NCBI RefSeq assembly: GCF_008014675.1
Contig: NZ_VOXD01000001.1
Span: 1-64,000 of the forward strand
DNA: 64,000 nt
DNA from: Neolewinella aurantiaca
GTDB lineage: Bacteria > Bacteroidota > Bacteroidia > Chitinophagales > Saprospiraceae
Reading direction: 5' to 3'
Shown: one piece after another, positions 24,492-34,000 of the stretch
How positions within the stretch are numbered: position 1 is the stretch's first letter
Layout: every line of letters begins with the position of its first letter
Translations under genes and position numbers: made by a program
The notes under the pieces: generated by a model
What the model saw: only the letters and a program-made list of their open reading frames with translations
Databases searched by the model: none
What the model was told of the DNA's origin: nothing

Positions 24492-26078
24492 TTAAGCTCC
24501 CGCCGCTACCAGTCGTTTTCCCATCGGGCTGGCCGGAGCGGCGAAGATCGCTTTTGCGGCTCCTTGCTCCACGATACGCCCGTCTTCCATAATGATTACG
24601 CGGTCGGCGCGGTCGGCGACGAGCTTTAAATCATGGGTAATAAAGAGTAACGCAATACCCTGTTCCCGACGGAGCGTATCCAGGAGATCGAGTATGTCTT
24701 TTCTCAAAGGAACATCGAGGGCAGATACGGCCTCGTCGGCGATGAGCACCGTAGGGTTTGCAGCGAGTGCACGGGCGATGGCTACCCGCTGTCTTTGGCC
24801 TCCGCTGAGGGCCTGGGGCCGTCGTTCGGCAAAAACATCGGCCGGGAGCCCGACCTGATCGAGAAAGCGCCCTGCCTCCTGTTCGTAGGTTGCTTTCTTC
24901 TTACCCGGGAGTCTGATGCGTAGTACTTCCATTATGGCGCGCCGAATGGTATGAGCGGGGTTGAGAGAACTGAAAGGATCCTGAAAAACAAGTTGAATAC
25001 TACCCCTGCTACCCAGTTCAACAGAGCCCTCAGTAGCGGGGAGAAGCCCGGAAAGGCAACGGGCAATGCTGGTCTTACCGCAACCGCTCGGACCAACAAT
25101 GGCCAGCCATTCGCCTGCCTGCAGGGAAAAGCTAACGTCATTGACTACGCTTTTGGGCAGGGGGGAGGACCAGGGGTATGTTTTTGGAACAGGGTAAGAA
25201 ATGGTCAGGTGATTAACGGAAAGAGCTTCGGTTGTCTCCTGGGAGCTTTCAGCATCATCTGCATGATTGTTGTCCGCAAAGTGGGGTGCTCCGGTGGGGG
25301 AAATGGGAGATATTTCGCTGTTGAAAACGTTTTCTCCGGCTTTCAGCAATTCTTCCGCAGGGCCTTGTCGTACGGCTTGTCCGGCTTTCATTACCAGCAG
25401 GTCATCGGCGCTGCGAGCCATAACGTTTAGGTCATGAGTAATGAAAATGGTGGTCATGCCGAGTTCAGTTCTCAGTTTTTCCAGGAGGCGCAGAATGCCT
25501 GCTTCGGTGATGGTGTCCAGTGCGGTAGTAGGCTCATCGGCGATGAGCAGGCGCGGAGCGCCGAGCAGCGCAAGGGCGATGAGCAACCGTTGGCGCTGCC
25601 CACCACTCAGCTGGTGCGGATAGGACAGGAGGATACGTTCCTGATCGTCGGGGAGTTCCACCCGCCGTAGCCATTCGTTGATATGCTGCAGCCGCGCTGC
25701 GGCTGTTGTGAGCTCCGGGCAGAGGTAGCGGGCAGCCTCAAGAAGCTGGTCTCCGGTGGTTTGTACAGGATTGAGTGCCGTGAGGGGTTCCTGGAAAACA
25801 AGACTGATTTCCCGTCCCCGTAGCTTGCGCCATTCTTTTCCATTGAGGCGAAGAAGATCGAGAGGCGCGCCATCCTGAGGTTGGTACCAGGCTTCGCCGG
25901 CGTCAATTCTGGCCGTCGGCGGCAGGAGGCCCAGCAAGGCAAGTGCCGTAAGGCTCTTACCCGAACCGGACAAGCCGAGCAGGCCAAGCCGGTGGCCAGC
26001 CTCTAACTCGAAACTCAGATCGTTCACCGCAGGCGGTTGATCGGGGAAACTTATGGTCAGACCGGATACCTTCAGCAT
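24492..26078 (-). CDS. ABC transporter ATPase, duplicated, peptide-uptake type
   Basis: A 528-residue protein made of two ABC ATPase units fused in one chain, as in YejF or GsiA-type dipeptide transporters. Unit one has Walker A 'GLSGSGKSLTA' near residue 38, signature 'LSGGQRQRL' and Walker B 'LLIADEPTTALD'. Unit two has Walker A 'GPSGCGKTSIA' near 328, signature 'LSGGQRQRV' and Walker B 'VLIADEAVSALD'. Both are intact. It should power import of oligopeptides or nickel-like substrates, but no permease or binding-protein genes adjoin. ATG 26078 is used; TTG 26087 would add three residues. Copy 5 of the dispersed repeat lies about 64 bp upstream. Confidence 0.93.
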   Translation of the reverse strand: MLKVSGLTISFPDQPPAVNDLSFELEAGHRLGLLGLSGSGKSLTALALLGLLPPTARIDAGEAWYQPQDGAPLDLLRLNGKEWRKLRGREISLVFQEPLTALNPVQTTGDQLLEAARYLCPELTTAAARLQHINEWLRRVELPDDQERILLSYPHQLSGGQRQRLLIALALLGAPRLLIADEPTTALDTITEAGILRLLEKLRTELGMTTIFITHDLNVMARSADDLLVMKAGQAVRQGPAEELLKAGENVFNSEISPISPTGAPHFADNNHADDAESSQETTEALSVNHLTISYPVPKTYPWSSPLPKSVVNDVSFSLQAGEWLAIVGPSGCGKTSIARCLSGLLPATEGSVELGSRGSIQLVFQDPFSSLNPAHTIRRAIMEVLRIRLPGKKKATYEQEAGRFLDQVGLPADVFAERRPQALSGGQRQRVAIARALAANPTVLIADEAVSALDVPLRKDILDLLDTLRREQGIALLFITHDLKLVADRADRVIIMEDGRIVEQGAAKAIFAAPASPMGKRLVAAGA

Positions 26079-26083
26079 AGTTG

Positions 26084-26091
26084 GCAAGGTA
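26084..26091 (-). promoter_or_regulatory. -7-like box TACCTTGC for the ABC gene
   Basis: It lies 5 nt before ATG 26078 and fits TAnnTTTG except at the seventh and eighth positions. It implies a near-leaderless message and argues for the ATG start. Confidence 0.4.
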
Positions 26092-26141
26092 CGTGCTTAT
26101 GTTTTACGGATTGAAATCAGGTGCCAAAGAAATTATTTTGC

Positions 26142-26162
26142 GGGCGACGGTGCGCAGGTGCA
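26142..26162 (-). repeat. Dispersed repeat, variant copy 5
   Basis: On the minus strand TTGCACCTGCGCACCGTCGCC, with one extra base against the consensus. It points to the ABC gene, 64 bp from its start. Confidence 0.6.
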
Positions 26163-26217
26163 ATGAGAGTTGTTGCGCTGCCAGCCCGTCAGGAGAGCCG
26201 TTGCCGGAAGAATATCT

Positions 26218-26694
26218 TTACCTCCACTCGGGCACAGCATCCAGAAAGCGGTAGTCCTCGGCGGCAAAATCGATCTCTGCGATTATACTTTGCCGGCCGT
26301 TACTAATCATGAGGTAGGGTACGCGAAGCGGACCGTTGTAGGTGGCCGCCTGCCGGAAAACGGAGGTGTCCAGTTCTACCCGTGGCTCTTTGCACTCAAT
26401 GAGCATGAAAGGCCGCATATCGTCATCGAATATAAGGATATCGGTACGCCGCGCTTTGGTGTTGACGGTCACGCCGCGTTCTACGGTGATCCGGTTGCGG
26501 TTGTAGCGCATGTCGTTGATGAGGAAGTGGACGAGGAGTTGGCGGACAAACTCTTCCGGCTGTAAGACCAGCCATTTTTTACGGATCGCGCCGAAGACCA
26601 TACGTTTCCCGGCCTCCTGCTTTACGTTAAGTTGGGAGCTGAAGCGATCCAGGCGCAGATCGATGGGTCTTGGTGGGGTCTGATCGGTAGGCAT
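26218..26694 (-). CDS. Stand-alone HsdR N-terminal-domain protein
   Basis: A 158-residue protein resembling only the N-terminal domain of type I restriction enzyme HsdR. It shows 'GKRMVFGAIRKKWLVLQP' then 'EEFVRQLLVHFLIND', and a PD-(D/E)XK-type core: 'RRTDILIFDDD' and 'FMLIECKEP', where Asp, Glu and Lys fit the nuclease triad. No helicase, methylase or specificity subunit is present. Stand-alone proteins of this kind are common in Bacteroidota and their role is not established. The start at 26694 overlaps the end of the gene upstream by 68 bp; ATG 26601 would avoid the overlap but remove conserved residues. It is co-transcribed with that gene. Confidence 0.82.
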   Translation of the reverse strand: MPTDQTPPRPIDLRLDRFSSQLNVKQEAGKRMVFGAIRKKWLVLQPEEFVRQLLVHFLINDMRYNRNRITVERGVTVNTKARRTDILIFDDDMRPFMLIECKEPRVELDTSVFRQAATYNGPLRVPYLMISNGRQSIIAEIDFAAEDYRFLDAVPEWR

Positions 26695-27256
26695 CGGCGA
26701 GTGTTTGTAGTCGGGGAAACAGCGCAAGGAAGGTCTGGTTGAATTCGTCGTGGTATTCTGTAATACTTTCGTTTACGCCATCGAGCAACTCCGGTTTGCT
26801 GAGGCGGGGCCGCAGCCGCTCGAATACATGGGCCATCCCTTCGGGGCTTTGGTACAGGGTCAGCCAGTCGTGGTTCAACATCCCCTGAATGTAGCCCCGA
26901 ACCCGGCCCGACATCGAACCGCGGCGGGCGTGCAGCGCCCAGTAGGTTCCCACCCGAAAACCATCAAACTCGAGCGGGCCGAACTGTTCCCAGTTGAGGC
27001 AAAGAAAGTGGTCGAATCCGATGTCTGTTATCACGCTGGCATAACGGCCATGACGGTTGGTAAGAAGGTGGTTGAGTGCCTTCACGTCCGGGTCGGTGTC
27101 GGTCATTGCGTCAATTGCGCGGTGCATATCGATGCCGCGCTGGACACCGACGGGGAGCTCCGCTTTGGCTTTGCCCTTAACGAAGTCACCCAGGAAGTTT
27201 CCGGCCTGAAGGTCGGTGTTGAAGTAAGAAAGAGTGAGGTGAGCCAGGAAGTTCAT
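26627..27256 (-). CDS. acpH: Acyl carrier protein phosphodiesterase homologue
   Basis: A 209-residue AcpH/DUF479 family protein. Family marks are the start 'MNFLAHLTLSYFN', 'AGNFLGDFVKGK' with metal-binding Asp, 'GVQRGIDMHRAIDAMTD', and 'DIGFDHFLCLNW'. AcpH in other bacteria removes 4'-phosphopantetheine from acyl carrier protein, a metal-dependent HD-like reaction. Eight residues at the N-terminus of the longer frame (from 27280) are dropped because MNFLAHL is the conserved start. It overlaps the HsdR-N-like gene by 68 bp, so the two are likely co-transcribed. Function is inferred from the family. Confidence 0.86.
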   Translation of the reverse strand: MNFLAHLTLSYFNTDLQAGNFLGDFVKGKAKAELPVGVQRGIDMHRAIDAMTDTDPDVKALNHLLTNRHGRYASVITDIGFDHFLCLNWEQFGPLEFDGFRVGTYWALHARRGSMSGRVRGYIQGMLNHDWLTLYQSPEGMAHVFERLRPRLSKPELLDGVNESITEYHDEFNQTFLALFPRLQTLADAYRSDPTKTHRSAPGSLQLPT

Positions 27257-27276
27257 AGAAGAAGAGTCAACGTTGA

Positions 27277-27330
27277 GCAATCAGCATTCGGGGTATCTAT
27301 TAACATCGCGCAAGCCTGAATGCTGATTGC
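27277..27330. terminator. 13-bp inverted repeat between ppk and acpH
   Basis: Stem GCAATCAGCATTC (27277-27289) / GAATGCTGATTGC (27318-27330), loop 28 nt, without a T run. It may slow or end transcription leaving ppk. Confidence 0.45.
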
Positions 27331-27349
27331 CTGCCGTCAAATGTTTGAA

Positions 27350-29422
27350 CTACCTCTCAATAATGTCGTCCCGTCGCTCGAAGTAACGGTAGAGGTCGGT
27401 TTGCGCCCGGAAGACTCCTTCGCCACCTTTACGGAATTCGTTGAGTCGGCCGTAGGATAGGAAGCGGGCCTTCTGGTTATCTCTCCACTGAATGTCCAGA
27501 ATACGCCGCATTTCGAGGCGAAGGATCGGATCTTCTACGGGAGTAACAACTTCTACGCGGCGGTAGAGGTTTCTGTCCATCAGGTCGGCGGAGCCCATGT
27601 AGACTTTCTCCACGTCGCCACCGCCGAAGATGTACACCCGGGCATGCTCCAGGAAACGATCTACGATGGAGATTATTTCAATGTTTTCCTCCGGCCCCGG
27701 TTGCAAGCGGCAAATGCCCCTGACGATCAGTTTTACGTCAACTCCGGCGGCGGCAGCCTCCCGGATTTTATTGATCATTTTTTCTTCTTCGAGGCTATTC
27801 ATTTTGAAGAAGAGGTAAGCCGTTTCTCCTGCTTTGGCCCTTTTAATCTCTTCGTCGATCATGTCGCTGATGCCACGGGCAAGTGTGAAAGGAGCAACGA
27901 GAAGTTTTTTACAGTTAGGCAGGATGAGGTTTCCCTTCAGCAGCTGAAAGACTTGCTGTACGTCTTTCCCGATTCGTGGCCGGCAGGTGAGCAGGGCGTG
28001 ATCGGTATATATTTTGGCGGTTTTTTCGTTGAAGTTGCCCGTTCCGATATAAGTGTAGTGAACGGTTTTCTGGCCAGGGATTTCCCGCTGAATATGCAGG
28101 AGTTTGGTGTGTACCTTAACGGCAGGGTAGCTGTAGCGAACGTAAGCGCCAGCCGCTTCAAGCTGCTTGCCCCAGTACAGGTTGCTGGCCTCATCGAAGC
28201 GCGCTTTGGTTTCCACAAACGCTTCTACCTCCTTGCCTTTTTCGAGGGCCCGGAGCAGCTCGGTAACCACGGCAGATTTGCCGGCTACCCGGTAAAGGGT
28301 AATCTGAAATTTGGTGACCTCAGGGTGGTCTGCGGCTTCCCTGATCAGTTTCGGGACGTAATCGTACTTCTGATAGGGGAAATGGAGCAGCAGGTCGCTG
28401 GCGTCCATCGATTCCATAATGGAATCCTCGCTGTTCAGGCGGGGGTGGGGCAGTGGGGGCAGGTCTTCGTAAGCGAGGTCTTCGCGGCCGGGCGGTAGCG
28501 GGAAGCTGAAAAAGTCCATGAAATTCTGGTACCTGCTGCCGGGGATCATGTCGTACTTACTCAGGCCGAGGGTGTTTTTGAGCCGTTTCCGCATCCATTT
28601 GGGCATATTGGAGTCGTAAAGAAAGCGGGTAGGGAGACCATCTTCGCGCTGGGAAAGCCGGTGCTCAATTTTGCGGTGCAGCTCTCCGTCAAATTCGTTT
28701 TCGATGTATAATTCGGCGTCGCGGCTGAGCTTAAAGCTATACCCGAAGGCGACCTTGCGGCCGATCCACCGGGCGAGGTTGGCACGGACTATGCTGTCCA
28801 GAAAGATGACGTAGTAACCGTCAGGGTCACTCTCCGGGTTAGGCAGGACGATGAAACGCGGTTGCTTCTTGGTGGGTAAAGGGACCAGGGCAATCTCTTC
28901 GGTTTCGCGGGCGGTTTCTTCGTCGAGTTCAACGGCGAGACAGAGTTGCCCGCTTTTCAGGAAAGGCAACTCCGAAGACGCCACCTGCTCCGCGGGCAGC
29001 CAGTGCAGATCGAGGTGAGGTTTGATCTCTTTATCGAAATAGCCCGCGGCAAACTCGGTCTGGTTGGGGCTCATCTCGTTCCAGTGAAGGAGGTGAATGT
29101 TCTCCTTTTTCAGCTGGGGAAGAATCTGGCCCCGGAATATCTGTCCGAATTCTTCCTGTTGGGCTGCCACTATTTTCCGGATGGATTTAAGTTCCCGCTT
29201 CGGTTTGAAGTTGAAAAGTTCCCGCCGGTCGGCCTTGTCAAGTTTTTTGAACTGACGCAGGCTGGCAACCCGAACGCGGTAAAACTCGTCGAGGTTAGAG
29301 CTGTAGATCGCCAGAAATTTTATGCGTTCGTAAAGCGGAACACGCTCGTCAGCAGCTTCCTGCAGTACACGGGCATTAAAATGCAGCCAGGAAGTGTCTC
29401 GTTTAATCAGTTCAGTCAGCAA
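27350..29422 (-). CDS. ppk1: Polyphosphate kinase 1
   Basis: A 690-residue PPK1. It reversibly transfers the gamma phosphate of ATP onto inorganic polyphosphate. The start is TTG 29422; a stop lies just upstream in frame. The N-terminal domain begins 'RDTSWLHFNARVLQEAAD', followed by the SIR2-like family pattern 'FLAIYSSNLDEFYRVRV'. Catalytic histidines are in 'KVHTKLLHIQRE' and 'LEHARVYIFGGGDVEKVY'. The phospholipase-D-like C-terminal domain includes 'TYIGTGNFNEKTAKIYTDH' and 'NLYRRVEVVTPV'. Length matches the family. It is transcribed alone; phosphate genes are not adjacent. A copy of the dispersed repeat lies 94 bp upstream. Confidence 0.97.
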   Translation of the reverse strand: MLTELIKRDTSWLHFNARVLQEAADERVPLYERIKFLAIYSSNLDEFYRVRVASLRQFKKLDKADRRELFNFKPKRELKSIRKIVAAQQEEFGQIFRGQILPQLKKENIHLLHWNEMSPNQTEFAAGYFDKEIKPHLDLHWLPAEQVASSELPFLKSGQLCLAVELDEETARETEEIALVPLPTKKQPRFIVLPNPESDPDGYYVIFLDSIVRANLARWIGRKVAFGYSFKLSRDAELYIENEFDGELHRKIEHRLSQREDGLPTRFLYDSNMPKWMRKRLKNTLGLSKYDMIPGSRYQNFMDFFSFPLPPGREDLAYEDLPPLPHPRLNSEDSIMESMDASDLLLHFPYQKYDYVPKLIREAADHPEVTKFQITLYRVAGKSAVVTELLRALEKGKEVEAFVETKARFDEASNLYWGKQLEAAGAYVRYSYPAVKVHTKLLHIQREIPGQKTVHYTYIGTGNFNEKTAKIYTDHALLTCRPRIGKDVQQVFQLLKGNLILPNCKKLLVAPFTLARGISDMIDEEIKRAKAGETAYLFFKMNSLEEEKMINKIREAAAAGVDVKLIVRGICRLQPGPEENIEIISIVDRFLEHARVYIFGGGDVEKVYMGSADLMDRNLYRRVEVVTPVEDPILRLEMRRILDIQWRDNQKARFLSYGRLNEFRKGGEGVFRAQTDLYRYFERRDDIIER

Positions 29423-29515
29423 GATCAGATGATGTTTTTCCTAAAAGTACGTTACGTGGCCTTAGGTTCGGCGGCCCGGCGTATTCTTTAGGTTGTGGAA
29501 AGCGAACATTTTTTC

Positions 29516-29534
29516 GGCGCGGTCGCGGGTGCAA
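29516..29534 (-). repeat. Dispersed 19-nt repeat, copy 6 (toward ppk1)
   Basis: On the minus strand TTGCACCCGCGACCGCGCC. It faces ppk1 and is one of a pair with the copy at 29606, one for each divergent gene. Confidence 0.8.
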
Positions 29535-29605
29535 TGAAAAGGTAGGGGGTCGCCTCTCCGAACGAATGTTTGGTGGTACTTCCCTTGCCTTTTAACTACC
29601 TTGCC

Positions 29606-29624
29606 CTGCACCTGCGTTCCCGCC
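29606..29624 (+). repeat. Dispersed 19-nt repeat, copy 7 (toward the DinB-like gene)
   Basis: CTGCACCTGCGTTCCCGCC, two differences from consensus, ending 4 nt before the -7 box at 29629. Confidence 0.75.
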
Positions 29625-29628
29625 CCGG

Positions 29629-29636
29629 TAGTTTTG
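29629..29636 (+). promoter_or_regulatory. -7 box TAGTTTTG for the DinB-like gene
   Basis: A full match to TAnnTTTG, 15 nt before ATG 29652. Confidence 0.55.
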
Positions 29637-29651
29637 CGTAAAACTAGCATT

Positions 29652-30104
29652 ATGTCTCAAATATCTATTCTCAGATCACTATATATTCGTGACCTCGACC
29701 GACTGCATCAGGAAATATCCGATTACGCTGTTGAAAGTAACATCTGGCGGGTACTGCCCGGTACTGCCAACCCGGGCGGAAACCTGGCGCTCCACCTCGT
29801 GGGGAACCTCAATACGTTCATTAGTGCCGAGCTCGGTAATTCGGGCTACGTCCGCAACCGTGATGCTGAGTTTAACCTGAAAGACGTTCCCCGTGCCGAC
29901 CTCCTGCAGAAAATAGCTGCTACTAAAACTGAGGTGATCGCTTGTATCGATTCTCTCTCCGAAGAACAATTGTCTGAACCCTATCCTCTGCGGGTATTCT
30001 CTGAACCAATGACCGTCGGGTGGTTTCTTTTTCACCTGGCAACCCACCTTGCCTATCACCTCGGTCAGGTTAATTATCACCGGCGTATGGCGGACGCGGG
30101 CTAG
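29652..30104 (+). CDS. DinB-like four-helix protein
   Basis: A 150-residue soluble protein with the plan of DinB/YfiT four-helix metalloproteins. It has a helix 'LRSLYIRDLDRLHQEISDY' at the start, then 'GNLALHLVGNLNTFISAEL' and 'TVGWFLFHLATHLAYHLGQ' with 'VNYHRRM', where conserved His residues would bind a divalent metal. Relatives include thiol S-transferases. As the bacillithiol gene bshB1 lies in this genome (63606), a bacillithiol-linked transferase is plausible but unproven. ATG 29652 is chosen over 29601, which lies in the repeat upstream of the promoter. The convergent CHAT gene ends 4 bp downstream. Confidence 0.8.
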   Translation: MSQISILRSLYIRDLDRLHQEISDYAVESNIWRVLPGTANPGGNLALHLVGNLNTFISAELGNSGYVRNRDAEFNLKDVPRADLLQKIAATKTEVIACIDSLSEEQLSEPYPLRVFSEPMTVGWFLFHLATHLAYHLGQVNYHRRMADAG

Positions 30105-30108
30105 CTCA

Positions 30109-31032
30109 CTAGAATGTCACTTCTTTTCCATCGAGAAATAATTTAGGGATCTGTGCCTGCTCAAAGCCTTCCATCAGGAGGCTGTTGACCGCCATTTCGT
30201 AAGCAAAAGGTATGTCGTCGGGGCTTTCCGCCAGGCCAAGGTAAAACCCACCGGCGAAGGAAATGGCTGCCGGGTCCGGTATCTCTTCGGCCATCCCGAT
30301 CGTGTAGATTCCGTTGGTCGAAATCGCCCGTGCCTGTTCGGTGCTCTCACAGGCGTTGAGGACGACGGCTTTGATCGCAAAGCGCTTTTTCAGTAGTCGG
30401 AACATGTTGGCAAGAGCTGTTCCGGTTACTATTTTAGGATTACGCTCGCGGTCTTCGAGCACGATGCCTGCAGGGTTGAATTCGTCACTTGCGCCAACGC
30501 CATGCCCCGCAAAATGCACATATGCCGGCCGTTCGTCCAGGATGGTTTTGGTCAGGGTGTCCGGTCGTTGCTCAAACTTGAGTTCAAGCCTGAAGTTGTC
30601 CGTCTTATCGTCCAGGTGGGTTCTGATTTTTACGAACTCTTCGTGGAGTTTCAATTCTCCCATTCCCCGCGGGTCGGAGGCCAGGAAGAGGATGCATGGT
30701 TTGTCGGCGGGCGTGGTCTGCAACGCAGGATCGGGAACCGTATCCATGGGGAGCCGGACTTTAGCCGGCGGTGCCTCTACGTGAGTGATGTTATGCATCT
30801 GACTGAAAGATAGAATGCTTCGCCGCATTTTTGCTTTTGCGCGCTGAAGAGATTCGGGGCTTTCTGTGCCTTCTATCTCGTTTCGCTCAATGTCGTTCAG
30901 CGTCCCAGTCATCATGTTGATAGCCCGGCTGTAGTTTTCGTCTCCTTCCTCGCTTCGGGGGTGACTGGTCAGGCCGCTCAGTGCATCTCTTACCCGTCCT
31001 TCATTTACCAGATCATTAATATCAGTGAGCAT
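30109..31032 (-). CDS. CHAT protease with N-terminal effector-associated domain
   Basis: A 307-residue protein. Residues 1-80 look like an effector-associated domain of the EAD11 type: 'INDLVNEGRVRDALSGL', then 'LNDIERNEIEGTESPES' and 'MRRSILSF'. Such domains recruit effectors to partner proteins in bacterial conflict systems. Residues about 110-290 are a CHAT caspase-like peptidase. His177 in 'VHFAGHG' and Cys228 in 'VVLNACES' form the dyad, and 'FAGGFYLGLAESPDDIPFAY' is the closing motif. It follows the caspase-hydrolase gene by 5 bp, so both proteins come from one message. Cleavage target and trigger are unknown. It may be switched on by the partner or by an invading phage; this is inference. 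Confidence 0.9.
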   Translation of the reverse strand: MLTDINDLVNEGRVRDALSGLTSHPRSEEGDENYSRAINMMTGTLNDIERNEIEGTESPESLQRAKAKMRRSILSFSQMHNITHVEAPPAKVRLPMDTVPDPALQTTPADKPCILFLASDPRGMGELKLHEEFVKIRTHLDDKTDNFRLELKFEQRPDTLTKTILDERPAYVHFAGHGVGASDEFNPAGIVLEDRERNPKIVTGTALANMFRLLKKRFAIKAVVLNACESTEQARAISTNGIYTIGMAEEIPDPAAISFAGGFYLGLAESPDDIPFAYEMAVNSLLMEGFEQAQIPKLFLDGKEVTF

Positions 31033-31037
31033 ATGTA

Positions 31038-34000
31038 TTACTTGGCGGTGAACAGAGCAGGAAGGTAACCCTCCAGAACCTCAACGGAGGATTCGTTGAT
31101 GAAATAACTGAGGTGGTCGCTGCCAATGGCGTCGGGCAGGTTTTGAAGGCCGGGAATGTCTTGTTGGCTTTTTACCGACACCGCAATATCAGTAGGCGCC
31201 ATGAAAAAGACGGCGTCGAGCGCATCCCGCCAGTCGAGTTTGGCAATAATTCGCTGGTAAAAATTGAGATCTTCAGTTGTTACGTCCGGCATCAAGCGGA
31301 TATCTCCATTGATAACAGAGTAGGGGACGTTGCCCCGAACACCTTCTTCTTTCAGCATTTTGAGGAAGTCAGATCCGGTTTTCATCTGCTTCAGTGTTTC
31401 GAGAGCGTTGTTGATGAACCAACGCAGACCAAGCAGAGGGGCGAGGTATGGTTGGTAGGCTGCTCCGCTCGCCAGAGCCCGCGACAACAGGGGGGTGACC
31501 CACTGGGCAACGTTGCCGTAGGGGCTGCCGCCGTTCGGGGTGCCGAACTGAAGCAGGTGCGTTACCACATCTCTGCCGCTCAGCATTTCGATGAAGCAAC
31601 GGCTCACCAACCCGCCCATGCTATGACTGTACACGTGCAACGTTTTGCTGTGGCCCGCTGAAAGACCGATCTCCGTGAGCTGTTTTTGCAGGTCGCGGGC
31701 GGTATCCATCAGTGGCGTTTTCAGGTTTTCGTAATCATAGGTCAGCAGGAGGTCGTACTGGGCGTAGAGTTCGCTGCTGTCTGCCATTTTCGCCCGGCGC
31801 AGGATCGCCGGAGCGGTGGTGGTATCCCCAATGATTCCGTGGATGAAAAGTGCGATTGGTTTTTGAGCCGCCGCAACTTTATCGGTCAGTGCTTTGGTGT
31901 TGTCGGTGAGGTAATTCACCTTCAGATCGGGCGTTACCTCCGCCTGGCGGAGTTTATTGACCGATCCGTCGAGCCAGGGCACGGCGTCGACGACAACCTT
32001 ACGGAAAAAGAGCTTGATGGAGCCTCCGAGGCTGCGAGAGTATTGTTCCGGCTTTGCCTCCGGTTGGGGAAGTTGTTGTACCACCAGGGTATTGCTGTCC
32101 CGGTCGGGGAAACCGACGGGGTAATAGCGTTTGGCTACTTCGTCGTACGCGAAGATCAGACAACCATCTTTAGCCAGGTCACCGGCTTTCAGGCGCATGG
32201 GGCTCCGGGCGGTTACCTGGTCTCCGTTGGTGAGCCCGGTCAGGTGAACCATGTCCAGAGGCGTTTGGCTGGCCATGACATCCCGGCTGTTGAACATGTT
32301 GGCCGGTGCCATGCCGAAGCCTTCGGTGGGCAGGGCCGGAGCGGCCGTACTGGTCAGTGCCCGGCTGGAACTCATCGAGCAGTCGAGCACGATGTCGTTG
32401 AAGGACACGCCGTCGGGCATTTGCTCAACGGTAATTACTGAGCTACCGTCCGGGTGAGTCACTGCTCCGGACATTAGTGGCCGGTAGATGGTGATGGGGA
32501 TGTTTTTTACGCCCCAACGGTCTCGTCGCTCTTTGCGTTTGACCCTGGGCACTCCGGCGCCACGGAGGGTTTCCTTTTCTTTCTTTTCCTGCAATAACAG
32601 CCCGGGCTGTTCGTACTCCGCCAGCGTAAACTCAGACTGGGATACGATAACTTTGAGATAATTAGTGATCTCGGTTAGTCCCCAGCTTTGTAGTTGATCC
32701 GGAAGGCTCAGGGCAATATGGTTAAAATAGTACGAATCTCCGTTCTCGTCTTCGCCGGAGAGGCGGGTCAGGTAGGGCGATTGGTCCTCGTCGGTCAATC
32801 GCTTTACGGGCATGGCTGTACCGGAGACGGAGAACGCTTCATCAAGGTAAAGCATGCCAACGTAAAGCGGACCCTGACCAGGCTTCACCTTCACCCCGAG
32901 GCGAAGGAGTGGTTGGGCCAGGTCTCCTTCTTCGTCGCGGGTATAGGAGAATACGGCCGTGCCGTCGGTGGGTTGTTCCTGATTGTCGGCGGTGATTTCC
33001 TCGCCGTACACGTCGGTCGCAATCTGTTCGAGCTTGATTTCTACGGCCGTTTCCAAATTTAGAACCCGGGTTGTGGGACCGAGCTTCAGAACGTTTTCGT
33101 AACCGGAGACTTGGCTGATTTTACGGATGAACCGTCCGGCCCAGCCGTCTTGCCTGATGTCTTCACCCTCAAATAATGGTCGCTGCTCGTCGGGCAGGCT
33201 CAGCACCACGCCATATTCTTTGAGGTAGGTGATCTGGTATTTTGCGTCCTTCAACTCATCCGTGATGAGGAGTTGACCATTGGTATCTTCAATGGCGTTG
33301 GCGAGGAGTGCATTATAGGTCTGGTTCGGAAAATCAGCGGAGAGGTAGAGTTTCAGGACTTTCTTTTCGTTACCGAGATAGAGCAGGGGGTAGGGGGTAC
33401 GGTCAGGGTTCATCCATTCTTCTGCCCGGATGTAGGACCGGCCACCATCCACTCTGTTTACGGTGATCTCGCGCTCTGTTTCGCCGTCCAGAACAGTACC
33501 CGTTGTGCCAGCCGAACTCCCCGAGATTTCTCCCTGGGGAACGAACCACCCACCAGGCTGGGCGTAATCCAGGCACAACGAGCGGTTTTGCTTCAGGTTG
33601 CCGCTGAGGAAATACTGGTTCATATCAGCCTTTCCCGTAGCAACTGAATGAGCGTCCTGGTTACGGTAATTGTTTTTAATGCGAACGCGGACGCGGTCGG
33701 CGAGCCCGGCATAACTGATTTGTGAGAGGTCGACGCTGTTCATTGTTGCCAGAAGGTGGTAGGTGAACAGGCCCCGCGGAGTACCGTTGAAGGGCATCTC
33801 CATGGCCAGCTGTTCGGCGCGGCAGGCGGAGAGCGTTACGTGGTCGCGAACGGGCGGATGGCGGAACTCTCCTTCGGTGCGGTAGCTCTCGTGGCCCAGG
33901 AAGTCCTGAAACCGGACATCTGCATTAGCGTCCGGTGCCATGCGGGGAACCATTTGCGCGGTGCGGGTGATGGTACCCGAGTGGCAGCTGTCTGAGATAG

